Part shown: positions 51,713-59,218 of the stretch, piece after piece
Layout: each line of letters opens with the position of its first letter
Position numbering within the stretch: position 1 is the first letter of the stretch
From: Bradyrhizobium stylosanthis
Lineage (GTDB): Bacteria > Pseudomonadota > Alphaproteobacteria > Rhizobiales > Xanthobacteraceae
Reading direction: 5' to 3'
Assembly (NCBI RefSeq): GCF_001641335.1
Contig: NZ_LVEM01000003.1
Coordinates: 1,025,191 to 1,089,190 of the forward strand
Length of the DNA stretch: 64,000 bases
Notes under the pieces: generated by a model
Databases searched by the model: none
Seen by the model: only the letters and a program-made list of their open reading frames with translations
What the model was told of the DNA's origin: nothing
Position numbers and translations under genes: made by a program

Positions 51713-52600
51713 TCAGCTCAACACGCCGTATTTCTTGAACCAGGCTTCCGCCTGCTTCCAGGCATCGTCCGCGGCGTCCCTGCGATAGCTGCCGCGATAG
51801 TCGGCGTGGAAGCCATGCGGCGCATCGGGATAGATCTTGAATTCGGCCGTCTTCTTGTTCTCTGCGAGTGCCGCCTTCATCTGCTCGACCTGGGCGACGG
51901 GAATGCCGGTATCGGCACCGCCATAGAGGCCGAGCACCGGTGCCCTCATCTCGGGAACGAGCTGCATCGGGCTCTTCGGCCAGAGCGGATTGGCGGGGTC
52001 GACCACCGTGCCGTAGAAGGCAACACCGGCCTTGAGATTGCCGTTGTGGGCCGCGTATTCCCAGACGGTGCGTCCGCCGCGGCAGAAGCCGATGATGCCG
52101 AGCTTCGCCGTGTCGCCGCCCTGCGATCCCGCCCATGCCACCACCGCGTCGAGGTCGGACAGCAGTTCGGCGTCCGGCTTGGCGTTGACGATCGGCAACA
52201 GGTCCTTGATGTCGGTGATCTTGGTGAGGTCGGTGCCCTTGCGGAAGTAGTAATCGGGCGCGATGGCGAAGGCGCCGAGCTTGGCGAGGCGCCGCGTCAC
52301 GTCCTTGATGTATTCGTGCAGGCCGAAAATCTCCATCGCCACGATGATCACCGGCGCCTTGGTGTTGCCGGCCGGGCGGGCGAAATAGGCCGGCATCTCC
52401 TCCGAGCCCACCTTGATCCTGGCATCGCCGGTCTGGAGGCCGTTCGTGTCAGTCGTGATGATGTCGGCGCGGACCGGACCGGCCGCGAGCGTATAGCCAG
52501 CGGCGACGGCCGCGGTGGCGCTCATGAATCCGCGGCGGGAGAACGGGGCGACTTTTGTCAGCCCGACGACGTCGGATGTCATGGTGGTTTCAAAGCTCAT
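51713..52600 (-). CDS. Dienelactone hydrolase family protein with Tat signal
   Basis: 295-residue alpha/beta hydrolase of the dienelactone hydrolase (carboxymethylenebutenolidase) family. The N-terminus contains FSRRGFMSATAAVAAG followed by a hydrophobic region ending PVRAD, a Tat signal peptide, so the enzyme is probably exported already folded. The catalytic Cys is in IGFCRGGRTVW, the Asp in LYGGADTGIP, and the His in PHGFHADYRGSY. The start is the ATG of MSFETTMTSDV. Exported members of this family are common in rhizobia; their substrates are not known. Confidence 0.9.
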   Translation of the reverse strand: MSFETTMTSDVVGLTKVAPFSRRGFMSATAAVAAGYTLAAGPVRADIITTDTNGLQTGDARIKVGSEEMPAYFARPAGNTKAPVIIVAMEIFGLHEYIKDVTRRLAKLGAFAIAPDYYFRKGTDLTKITDIKDLLPIVNAKPDAELLSDLDAVVAWAGSQGGDTAKLGIIGFCRGGRTVWEYAAHNGNLKAGVAFYGTVVDPANPLWPKSPMQLVPEMRAPVLGLYGGADTGIPVAQVEQMKAALAENKKTAEFKIYPDAPHGFHADYRGSYRRDAADDAWKQAEAWFKKYGVLS

Positions 52601-53228
52601 CGGTCTTTCCCTTCCTATTCCCTGTACTGGTGCCCCCCGGGGCGAGGCATTCGCCAATAGTTGCAGGGCAAAGGCAAGTCACCAGCCTGCGAGGACGCCG
52701 CCCTCCGTCTCATTCCTTCGTTGGCGCGCACCGGCGTCCTGCGACTGTCGCTCGGGTCCGCCTACCCGGATTTGATCGTGTGCGGGCTTTAACCGCGTAG
52801 CTGCATTGCGGCGCAACATCCATTAACCCAACATTGCGACTCTACAGCCGCGGCCCGCGCGGTCAGGAGTTGCAGATCCGTGGCCGCTTCGCGCCGTTCG
52901 AAGCGTTCGGTTGCAACAAATAGCCTGCGCAGTGGCGGTAACGACACATCATGTTGCCGGGATGCCGCGCGCGCGGTCGGAATCCGGCGCGAAGCGCAGT
53001 CATTTGACTGAAATTTTCCGAAGAGTTGAGCCGTGCGATTCACCCGAACTTTCTTTGTGACGCTCTAGTTCGACGGCCGGAAGTTCCATGTTCGGGAACG
53101 GAGAAGCGTCATCCCCCAGGGCGTGCTCCGCCAGGACGAAGGATCATCCGAGAGCTTCATTGTCGCCCACCCAGATTGCGCTGCCCCAAGGCTCAATTGA
53201 CTAAAGATTTATCCGACCTGGAATTGAA
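52601..53228. other. 628-bp intergenic region
   Basis: Lies between the divergent dienelactone hydrolase and MarR-type genes. I see no convincing open frame, RNA gene or long palindrome. Near the MarR start (within about 40 bp) is AATTGACTAAAGATTTATCC, more AT-rich than the surroundings, which may hold its promoter or operator. The rest is GC-rich without clear structure. Confidence 0.5.
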
Positions 53229-53807
53229 ATGAATTTGGCTCGCGAATCGATCGAACTGGTGGAGCAGGTCGCTCGCATCCTGTGGTTCGAAGGCACCAAG
53301 CACGGCCTGCGCGACCGCGAATGGATGGCGCTGCGCTTCCTCTCCCGTGCCAACCGGTTTTCCCGCACGCCTTCGGCGCTGGCGAGTTACGTCGGCACCA
53401 CGCGCGGCACCGCCTCGTTCATCATCGGTGAACTCGAGCGGCTCGGCTATATCGAGCGCAAGCGCTCGGCCAAGGACAAGCGGTCCGTCATGCTGAGCGT
53501 CACGCAGCAGGGCAAGAAGTTCCTGGCGCGCGATCCCGTCAACGTTCTCGTCGACGCCATTGCCGTGCTCGATGACGAAGCCAAGATCCGTTTGCGCGAC
53601 GCGCTACGCCACGTGCTGGATCAGTCCGACGCGGCCGAGCAGCGGCACCATACCGACGTCTGCAAGCGCTGCATCTTCCTCCGGGAGGATCGCATCATCG
53701 CTGACGGCAAGACGGCGGCCGAGTTCTCCTGCCGCCTGTTCCGCGCGCCCATCGCCGAGCCCGAAGTCGAGCTGCTCTGCACCAGCTTCGAGCATCACCG
53801 CCTGTAG
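53229..53807 (+). CDS. MarR-family winged-helix protein with four-cysteine C-terminal tail
   Basis: 192-residue protein. Residues about 30-100 form a MarR winged helix (REWMALRFLSRANRFSRTPS, then LASYVGTTRGTASFIIGELE, and wing KRSAKDKRSVMLSVT). The tail beyond residue 140 contains the protein's only four cysteines, Cys145, Cys148, Cys168 and Cys184 (HTDVCKRCIFLRED, EFSCRLFR, ELLCTSFEHH). This spacing could bind zinc or an iron-sulfur cluster and make the protein a redox or metal sensor (inference). It has no operon partner; the next gene is convergent. Confidence 0.85.
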   Translation: MNLARESIELVEQVARILWFEGTKHGLRDREWMALRFLSRANRFSRTPSALASYVGTTRGTASFIIGELERLGYIERKRSAKDKRSVMLSVTQQGKKFLARDPVNVLVDAIAVLDDEAKIRLRDALRHVLDQSDAAEQRHHTDVCKRCIFLREDRIIADGKTAAEFSCRLFRAPIAEPEVELLCTSFEHHRL

Positions 53808-53821
53808 ACGCCGGGCTCAGA

Positions 53822-54766
53822 TCAAGGCGTCGTCTTGCGTGACGAGTAGATGACACCGCCGCTGGATTCCACGACCAGGCGCCCGTTCTCGGATCTGATC
53901 TCCTCGATGCGGCCGAGACCTGGCACCTGCTGCCCCAGCACGGCCTCGATGACGCCGTTCGGACTTTGCAGGATCGCGATCCCCTCATAGGCCTGGCGCA
54001 CGGACCAGCCCTTGACCACCTTGCGCGGCGCCGCCGTGCGTTCGGACGCGGGCACCGAACCCGTGTATTCGGGAACAGCGACCGAGGCCATCATCGGCAT
54101 CGTCTGCGAGGTCGGCTGCGAGGCGACGGCCGCCGGTGCCGGTACCTGGACTTGCGCCTGGGCGAGCTTGTCGAGTTTCACCGTCGAGGACGAGCTCACG
54201 CGCTCGATGCGGTCGAGGTTTTCGGCGAACCTGCCGAAGCGATCACTGGTCGCTTTGCTCGACTGATCGACCGCGGTGCGCAGGCCGTCCAGATTTTCGG
54301 ACACGCCCGACAGCTGCTTGCGCAGCTGCGCGACCGTCTCGCGCAAATTCCTGATCTCGGTATTGGCCGCGACATTGTTCTGGGCGGGCTGCGTGGTGAG
54401 ATAGGCGATGACGCCGGTGCAGGCGCAGACCACCAGGATGGCTGCGGCGGCCAAGGTGGCGAGCGGCACCACCCAGGTCGGCCGCGGCGGCGGCGGCTTG
54501 GCCACGATCACGGCCGGCTTGATCACGGCCGGTGCCGGCGTGGGAATTGCCATCTTGTCGAGGCGCGCCTTGGCGCGGATGCGCTTCAGTCCTTCGAGCG
54601 CCTCTTTCGCCAAAGTCTCGTCGTTCGCTGCAGCCGACATGCGCTTTGCGTTTGGCGCGGGCTTGGCCGCTTGCGGCGAACTTGTATTGCGTGCTTCCGG
54701 AGCCGGCTTCGCCGCCGCGGCAACATCGGCCGTTGCGCCGGGACGAGCTTGTCCATCGGACGACAT
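53822..54766 (-). CDS. Membrane-anchored coiled-coil protein of unknown function
   Basis: 314-residue protein that I do not recognise as a named family. The first 95 residues are rich in Ala, Pro and Lys and probably disordered and cytoplasmic. One membrane segment follows (PLATLAAAAILVVCACTGVI, about residues 102-122). Residues about 135-205 have a heptad-like pattern (IRNLRETVAQLRKQLSGVSE) suggesting a coiled coil. The C-terminal 65 residues form a small domain, WSVRQAYEGIAILQSPNGVI to LPG-like VPGLGRIEEIRS, probably periplasmic. It lies beside the flagellar regulator across an 822-bp gap, but no link is proven. Confidence 0.75.
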   Translation of the reverse strand: MSSDGQARPGATADVAAAAKPAPEARNTSSPQAAKPAPNAKRMSAAANDETLAKEALEGLKRIRAKARLDKMAIPTPAPAVIKPAVIVAKPPPPRPTWVVPLATLAAAAILVVCACTGVIAYLTTQPAQNNVAANTEIRNLRETVAQLRKQLSGVSENLDGLRTAVDQSSKATSDRFGRFAENLDRIERVSSSSTVKLDKLAQAQVQVPAPAAVASQPTSQTMPMMASVAVPEYTGSVPASERTAAPRKVVKGWSVRQAYEGIAILQSPNGVIEAVLGQQVPGLGRIEEIRSENGRLVVESSGGVIYSSRKTTP

Positions 54767-55588
54767 GTGAAAATGCTCCGTTCGCTTCGATCTATCGAGC
54801 GACGAATTTATTTGTCGAAGCTTGCCTGAAACGTGCGCGTCGAAAACTTTTCATCGCGCGCGATGCGACGTCGAATGAGTCAAACGCGTCACGCACGCGG
54901 CGAAAGTGCGACTCGAAAGACACACACCCGCCAAGATTTCGCCAAGCTGGAGTCCAGCCGCCACACATGAGTCGAATTGTCGCATGTGGACAAGCGGTGG
55001 ATAGAGTCAATCCGGGGTTGAAATCCCCCCTCTACGCACGACCCCCAGCACCACCCAAAATAGTAGTGATTATACAGAGATGCGGAACTGTAGACACAGC
55101 GCGATTCAGAAGTAGTTTAGATTCCAAATCAATTGGTGCGATCAGATACATCAAGAAACAACTCGTAACAAACCAACAGTATCAAACACGCATAGCAATC
55201 GCTTTGTTCCGCGCGCTTGATCGGAAATCGGCAATCGTTACGGTCCTACTTAAGTGATTCTCGCCAGTTGGCGAGGAGATCGGCAAGGTTCAGTAGCGTT
55301 CGGACGCGATAAGCAACTTGGCGCAACTGTTCTAGGTCGCTGTCTCAATCCGCCCCGCGAGGTGATCCGTAAGACACCCGCCGGGCCTCACGCAGTAAGC
55401 GTTCAGTATCGAGTCGAAGTAACAGGCCCGCGGAAAACGCAGGCACTGAATGCGTAGGGCTGCCCGCGAATATCGAAACCATAACAACGGTTCGCGGGAT
55501 GGGAATATCGTCAAACAGCATAGTCGCCGAGCCGGGCATCACAACAACCAGCCGGCCGCGATAAGTGCGAAACAGGAGCGAAAGACTG
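54767..55588. other. 822-bp AT-richer intergenic region upstream of ftcR
   Basis: Lies between the divergent coiled-coil protein gene and ftcR. From about 55010 to 55260 it is clearly richer in A and T than the rest of the window (for example TAGTAGTGATTATACAGAG). No open frame on either strand looks like a protein. It may hold long upstream control elements or a small RNA for the flagellar regulator, or be a remnant of acquired DNA. Confidence 0.5.
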
Positions 55589-56359
55589 ATGTATATTATC
55601 GTTGATGATCGCGAGAGCGTCACGAACAGCTACGTTGGAGGGCTCGTTCGCGAAGGTGTATCGTCGATCGGCTTCTCCTCCGGAGAGTTCTGGGAGTGGC
55701 TGCAATCCGCGAGTGAATCGGACTTGGCGGCGGTCGATGCCTTCCTTCTCGGGGATTGCGACGGCCGCGGGACTCTGCCACGGGCGATGCGCAAGCGCTC
55801 TTCGGCTCCCATTATCGCCATGAGCGGCCAGAAGATGCTCAAGAACACGCTGGAGCTGTTTGAATCGGGCGTCGACGACGTCGTGCACGTGCCGATACAT
55901 CTCCGCGAGATCCTGGCCCGAACGGCTGCTATCGCGCGCCGCCGGGTCGGCGAGCTGCCGAGGCCTTGCGAGACCAGGATCCAGGTCTTCTTCAACGGGC
56001 GGGATCCCGAAATCGCCGGCCACGCGCTCACCCTGCCCCGCCGCGAACTGCGCATTCTCGAGTATATGGTCAGCAACCACGGCAAGTGGATCACCAAGAC
56101 GCAGATCTTCAACGCGGTCTACGGCATCTTCGAGTCCACCTTCGACGAGAGCGTGATCGAAAGCCACGTCAGCAAGCTGCGCAAGAAGCTCCGCGACCGC
56201 CTCGGCTTCGATGCGATCGTGGCCCGCCGCTACGTCGGGTATCGCCTCAACATCCCGGCCGGCGAGACCCTCGACGAGCCGATGCAGGACCTCGACGAGG
56301 TCGGCATCCTCCTCAACAGGGCGCATGCCGCCCCGGCGGCGTATCAACCCGGAAACTGA
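55589..56359 (+). CDS. ftcR: Flagellar transcriptional regulator FtcR (LafR/Rem type)
   Basis: 256-residue response-regulator-like protein of the FtcR/Rem/LafR type, which turns on flagellar genes in Brucella, Sinorhizobium and the lateral flagella of Bradyrhizobium. Residues 1-115 form a receiver-like domain (MYIIVDDRESVTNSYVGGLV) and residues about 140-235 an OmpR-type winged helix (LTLPRRELRILEYMVSNHGK, then FDESVIESHVSKLRKKLRDR and YVGYRLN). The receiver is degenerate: Gly55 sits where the phosphorylated Asp is expected and Val101 replaces the conserved Lys. The ATG at 55589 has AGGAG upstream. It faces the flagellar operon across a strong terminator. Confidence 0.9.
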   Translation: MYIIVDDRESVTNSYVGGLVREGVSSIGFSSGEFWEWLQSASESDLAAVDAFLLGDCDGRGTLPRAMRKRSSAPIIAMSGQKMLKNTLELFESGVDDVVHVPIHLREILARTAAIARRRVGELPRPCETRIQVFFNGRDPEIAGHALTLPRRELRILEYMVSNHGKWITKTQIFNAVYGIFESTFDESVIESHVSKLRKKLRDRLGFDAIVARRYVGYRLNIPAGETLDEPMQDLDEVGILLNRAHAAPAAYQPGN

Positions 56360-56383
56360 CCCGGCGAACACCACCGCACGGAC

Positions 56384-56418
56384 AAAGGCTTCTGCGAAGC
56401 ACTTCGCAGAGGCCTTTT
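56384..56418 (+). terminator. Rho-independent terminator of ftcR
   Basis: AAAGGCTTCTGCGAAG (56384-56399), CA, CTTCGCAGAGGCCTTT (56402-56417): a 16-bp stem with one G-T wobble, followed by TTCCATTTTT. It lies 25 bp after the ftcR stop. The mirrored A-run on its left side could also help end the oncoming flagellar operon, though that operon stops 139 bp away. Confidence 0.85.
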
Positions 56419-56556
56419 CCATTTTTAGACCGGAAGTGCGGAATGCAGGCCCTGCAGCCCGCGGCCGCCGCGAGGCGCGACCAGACCAGGGCTCTCGCCC
56501 CGGCTTTCATACGGCACGACTGTTCAGGACGGCCGGGGTTTGCCCGCCGGCGATGC

Positions 56557-57015
56557 CTACGGCTTCGACTGGAATTCTTCCTTGGAGACGTAGTTGAAGT
56601 CCTCGACCAGGACGTCCTGGACGACGTCGGCCTGCATCCGCTCGTTGACGCGCTGCTTGATCGCCGTCGTGAGGATGCCGAGGTCGTAGCGGGCGAGCTT
56701 CCGGAAATCGAGGCGGTCGTCGGCATAGATCCTGCGGAAGGCCTCGTCGACGACGAACGGCTCCGGCGGGACGTTGAGCTGGTGCATGGTCCGCGCCTCC
56801 ACGGTGTAGACGAAGCGCGCCACGATGTAGCCCTGCACGTTGCCGTTCTCGACCATGGGCACGCTCAGCGCACGCGTCTTCTGGTATTGCAGCCCGTCGA
56901 GATAGGCGTCCTTTGGCGGCAGCAGGCTGCCGTTCTCCTTCCAGTAGGCCACGCCATAGCTCGTGCCCGCGGTGAGGATGCAGACCCAGAGTCCGGCCAG
57001 CACGACCCTGATCAT
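56557..57015 (-). CDS. Small membrane-anchored flagellar-operon protein, FliL-like architecture
   Basis: 152-residue protein with an N-terminal membrane anchor (MIRVVLAGLWVCILTAGTSY) and a periplasmic domain. The middle has VQGYIVARFVYTVEARTMHQ and the end LTTAIKQRVNERMQADVVQD followed by VLVEDFNYVS. The plan of one helix, a beta-rich core, then a helix before a final 'V-x-DV-x-V-x-DF' strand is like FliL, which supports the stator, but identity is too low to be sure from reading alone. Its start overlaps the FlgN-like stop by 4 bp and it is the last gene of the flagellar operon. Confidence 0.6.
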   Translation of the reverse strand: MIRVVLAGLWVCILTAGTSYGVAYWKENGSLLPPKDAYLDGLQYQKTRALSVPMVENGNVQGYIVARFVYTVEARTMHQLNVPPEPFVVDEAFRRIYADDRLDFRKLARYDLGILTTAIKQRVNERMQADVVQDVLVEDFNYVSKEEFQSKP

Positions 57016-57524
57016 TTTCCGTCCTGTGCTGCGCGACCGGTATAGGTGCCGTCCGACTCGACGTCCTTGATTGCCCTGACGATGATGGAGGCGACCTCGC
57101 GCACCGCATCGTAATGCATCTCGAGGAGCGAACGATTGCGCTCGAGCTTCTCGCGCAGGCGCTGGATCTCCTCGGTGACCTCGAGCTCGGCGCCGAGATG
57201 CATGCGCGCCCGCATCAGGCGGACGAATTCAAGCATGCCGCGGCTCTTGCGGGCGCTGAATTCGTCGAAATCGATCTTCTTGCCCGTCGAGAGCGCCTCC
57301 GTCTCCTCCTCGACAATGCCTTCGAGCCGGCGGATCGACGCCAAGAGGCCGCGCACCTCGTCCGACTTCTCCGGCTCCGTGGCCTCGATGACCGCTTCGC
57401 CGCCGACATTGGTCAGCAGCACGGGCAGCAGCGCATCGCCTGATGCCGCTTCCATCGCTATCGCTTCGGCGTCCACCACCGGCTGCTCCATCACCAGGGC
57501 CGCCGCGCTCTCTTGTGCCTGCAT
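57012..57524 (-). CDS. FlgN-like flagellar export chaperone candidate
   Basis: 170-residue, mostly helical, acidic protein. Residues about 60-165 form long helices (SIRRLEGIVEEETEALSTGK, then FDEFSARKSRGMLEFVRLMR and LREKLERNRSLLEMHYDAVR), in the pattern of FlgN, the chaperone for the hook-filament junction proteins FlgK and FlgL. FlgL and FlgK are encoded in the same operon. The ATG at 57524 was chosen over a TTG six codons upstream. It overlaps the next gene by 4 bp. FlgN is a good guess but other helical export factors are possible. Confidence 0.6.
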   Translation of the reverse strand: MQAQESAAALVMEQPVVDAEAIAMEAASGDALLPVLLTNVGGEAVIEATEPEKSDEVRGLLASIRRLEGIVEEETEALSTGKKIDFDEFSARKSRGMLEFVRLMRARMHLGAELEVTEEIQRLREKLERNRSLLEMHYDAVREVASIIVRAIKDVESDGTYTGRAAQDGK

Positions 57525-57566
57525 AGGAAATTCACCCCTCAACGTCTGTCACCCATTCCCTGATCG

Positions 57567-58043
57567 TCATCCGGCCTTGCCTGTCGTGTCCGGTCCCACC
57601 GGATGGGCGCCGGCAAGCTGCTTGGCAATGCCAATGCCCTTGCCCTTCGCCAACTGAGCGCCAAGCTGCTCCGCCAGCATCGACTTCCACACTCCGCCGG
57701 CAGTCCCCTTGCCGAACACCTGTTCCGAATCCTTCGGCAGCATCGTCTCGACGAAGGTCTGCAGGATGAAGGCTTCGAACTTGCGATAGACCTCGTCCTG
57801 GCCGGGCTTCTTGATCACCTGCACCGGCGGCCCGTTCACGGCCGTCGACTGCGTCCCCGCAAGCGTCGCCGCGGACTGATCGGCCGCCGCTTTTGCCTTG
57901 CTTGCTTCCGTGGCCATCGTGGCGGCGAAATCGACATCCGACGATTTCAGCGCATCGAGCTTCGCGGTCGCCGTGCGCTGCGTCACGGGATCGGCGGCCT
58001 CGAGGACGTCGAGGACGAGGTCGGGTGTTGCTGTCACGATCAT
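57567..58043 (-). CDS. Rod-binding protein, FlgJ N-terminal domain only
   Basis: 158-residue protein whose C-terminal half is the rod-binding domain of FlgJ (YRKFEAFILQTFVETMLPKD, then VFGKGTAGGVWKSMLAEQLG). It lacks the muramidase domain of enterobacterial FlgJ, as is usual in alphaproteobacteria, where a separate enzyme opens the peptidoglycan. The first 70 residues are low in complexity (Ala, Thr, Asp). Its ATG overlaps the FliJ stop by 4 bp. Confidence 0.82.
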   Translation of the reverse strand: MIVTATPDLVLDVLEAADPVTQRTATAKLDALKSSDVDFAATMATEASKAKAAADQSAATLAGTQSTAVNGPPVQVIKKPGQDEVYRKFEAFILQTFVETMLPKDSEQVFGKGTAGGVWKSMLAEQLGAQLAKGKGIGIAKQLAGAHPVGPDTTGKAG

Positions 58044-58459
58044 GTCTTGGTCCGGCTGGCTGGCCGTGGCGTCCACGCGCGCACGGTGAGGCTTGTTCCC
58101 GTCATCTCTTCGAGCGCGCGCTTTTCGGCGTCGCGAACCTTGTCCGCGAGCGCTGCCTTGGCGACTTCCTCGAGCTGTTTCACGCGGCGGGTCTCGGCGC
58201 GAACCTGGTCGAGCTGCCGCGAGGCCTGCTCCTTCACCACACGCGCCCCGACGCTCGTCCTGTTGAGCCGCCGTGCGATCGAGTCGCTCGACGAGCCCGC
58301 CGGCGGCTTGCCCTCGTTCAGCGCGCCCACCAACCATTCCTGCTCGTCCTGCAGGCTGCGCTCCTGCTGCCGCAGATGCGCGAGCTGCCACTCGGACAAC
58401 CGCAGCTGAAGCTTCACCAGCGAGACCATCCGACCGAGCTTGTCCGCGCGCGCCTTCAT
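58040..58459 (-). CDS. fliJ: FliJ-like flagellar export protein
   Basis: 139-residue, almost entirely helical, basic protein with a coiled-coil pattern (MVSLVKLQLRLSEWQLAHLR, QQERSLQDEQEWLVGALNEG, VRDAEKRALEEM), matching the size and form of FliJ, the stalk of the export ATPase FliI. FliI is not in this window. The gene lies 6 bp after fliR and overlaps the rod-binding gene by 4 bp. The name rests on form and position rather than on a sharp motif. Confidence 0.65.
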   Translation of the reverse strand: MKARADKLGRMVSLVKLQLRLSEWQLAHLRQQERSLQDEQEWLVGALNEGKPPAGSSSDSIARRLNRTSVGARVVKEQASRQLDQVRAETRRVKQLEEVAKAALADKVRDAEKRALEEMTGTSLTVRAWTPRPASRTKT

Positions 58460-58465
58460 GATCCC

Positions 58466-59218
58466 TCACTCCGCCAGCCACGACGAGACGCCGAGGATGA
58501 ATTGCGTCAAGAGCTCGTCGCTGGTCAGGTAGAGCAGCAGGAAGCCGCCGAACAGCACGAAGGGCACCGAGATGAAATAGACCGGGATCGCCGGCGTCAG
58601 CTTGTTGAGCAGCCCGACCGCGAAGTTGACGATGACGGAATAGACGATGAAGGGGCTGGCGATGCGCAGTGTCAGCACGAACGCCTCCGACAAGCGGCCC
58701 ACGAGCTGGTCGAGCGGCATGCTGCCGCCGATCCTGCTGCCGGGATGCCAGACGTCGTAGGAGTTCATCAGCCCACGCAGCACCTGCCAGTGCTGGTCGG
58801 TCATGAAGAACAGCGTGGTGACCGATGCCATGATCAGCGGCACGAGGGCGGGCGCCGGATCGGTGTCGGCGACCGGCGTGCCCGGGATGTTGCTGAGCCC
58901 GATCGCGCTCGCCATCACGGTCGCCATGGTCTGGAGCGCGAGGAAGAACACGCGACCGCCGAGGCCGATGACGCTGCCGACCAGGATCTCGGAACCGATC
59001 AGGAGCGCGAGCGACAGCGGCGCCGCGTTGTCGGTGAGAGGCTTCACCACCGCGATCAGGATCGGCGTCAGCGCGAAGGTCGTGACCAGCGCGATGAACA
59101 GGCGGACCTGGGCCGGGACGTTGACGCTGGAATAGCCGGGCACGAACATCAGGCAGGCGCCGATGCGGCAGAACACGATGAACGTGACCAGCACGCTGTC
59201 GGCGAGGCCGCTGATCAC
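58466..59218 (-). CDS. fliR: Flagellar biosynthesis protein FliR
   Basis: 250-residue membrane protein of the flagellar type III export gate. The start is a GTG at 59218 that overlaps the flhA stop (GTGA); it gives VISGLADSVLVTFIVFCRIG, the expected FliR N-terminus. Further marks are MFVPGYSSVNVPAQVRLFIA and LIGSEILVGSVIGLGGRVFF. The end is SSWLAE. FliR forms the gate complex with FliP and FliQ; FliQ lies just upstream of flhA. Confidence 0.93.
   Translation of the reverse strand: MISGLADSVLVTFIVFCRIGACLMFVPGYSSVNVPAQVRLFIALVTTFALTPILIAVVKPLTDNAAPLSLALLIGSEILVGSVIGLGGRVFFLALQTMATVMASAIGLSNIPGTPVADTDPAPALVPLIMASVTTLFFMTDQHWQVLRGLMNSYDVWHPGSRIGGSMPLDQLVGRLSEAFVLTLRIASPFIVYSVIVNFAVGLLNKLTPAIPVYFISVPFVLFGGFLLLYLTSDELLTQFILGVSSWLAE

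Noticed and set aside
52601..53228. CtrA-like TTAA half-sites and an EcfG-like GGAAC motif in this gap
   Set aside because: The second half of each motif is missing at the required spacing.
54532..55257. Plus-strand open frame reaching into the AT-rich gap
   Set aside because: Its first half lies antisense to the coiled-coil protein and its second half has no protein-like composition or ribosome site.
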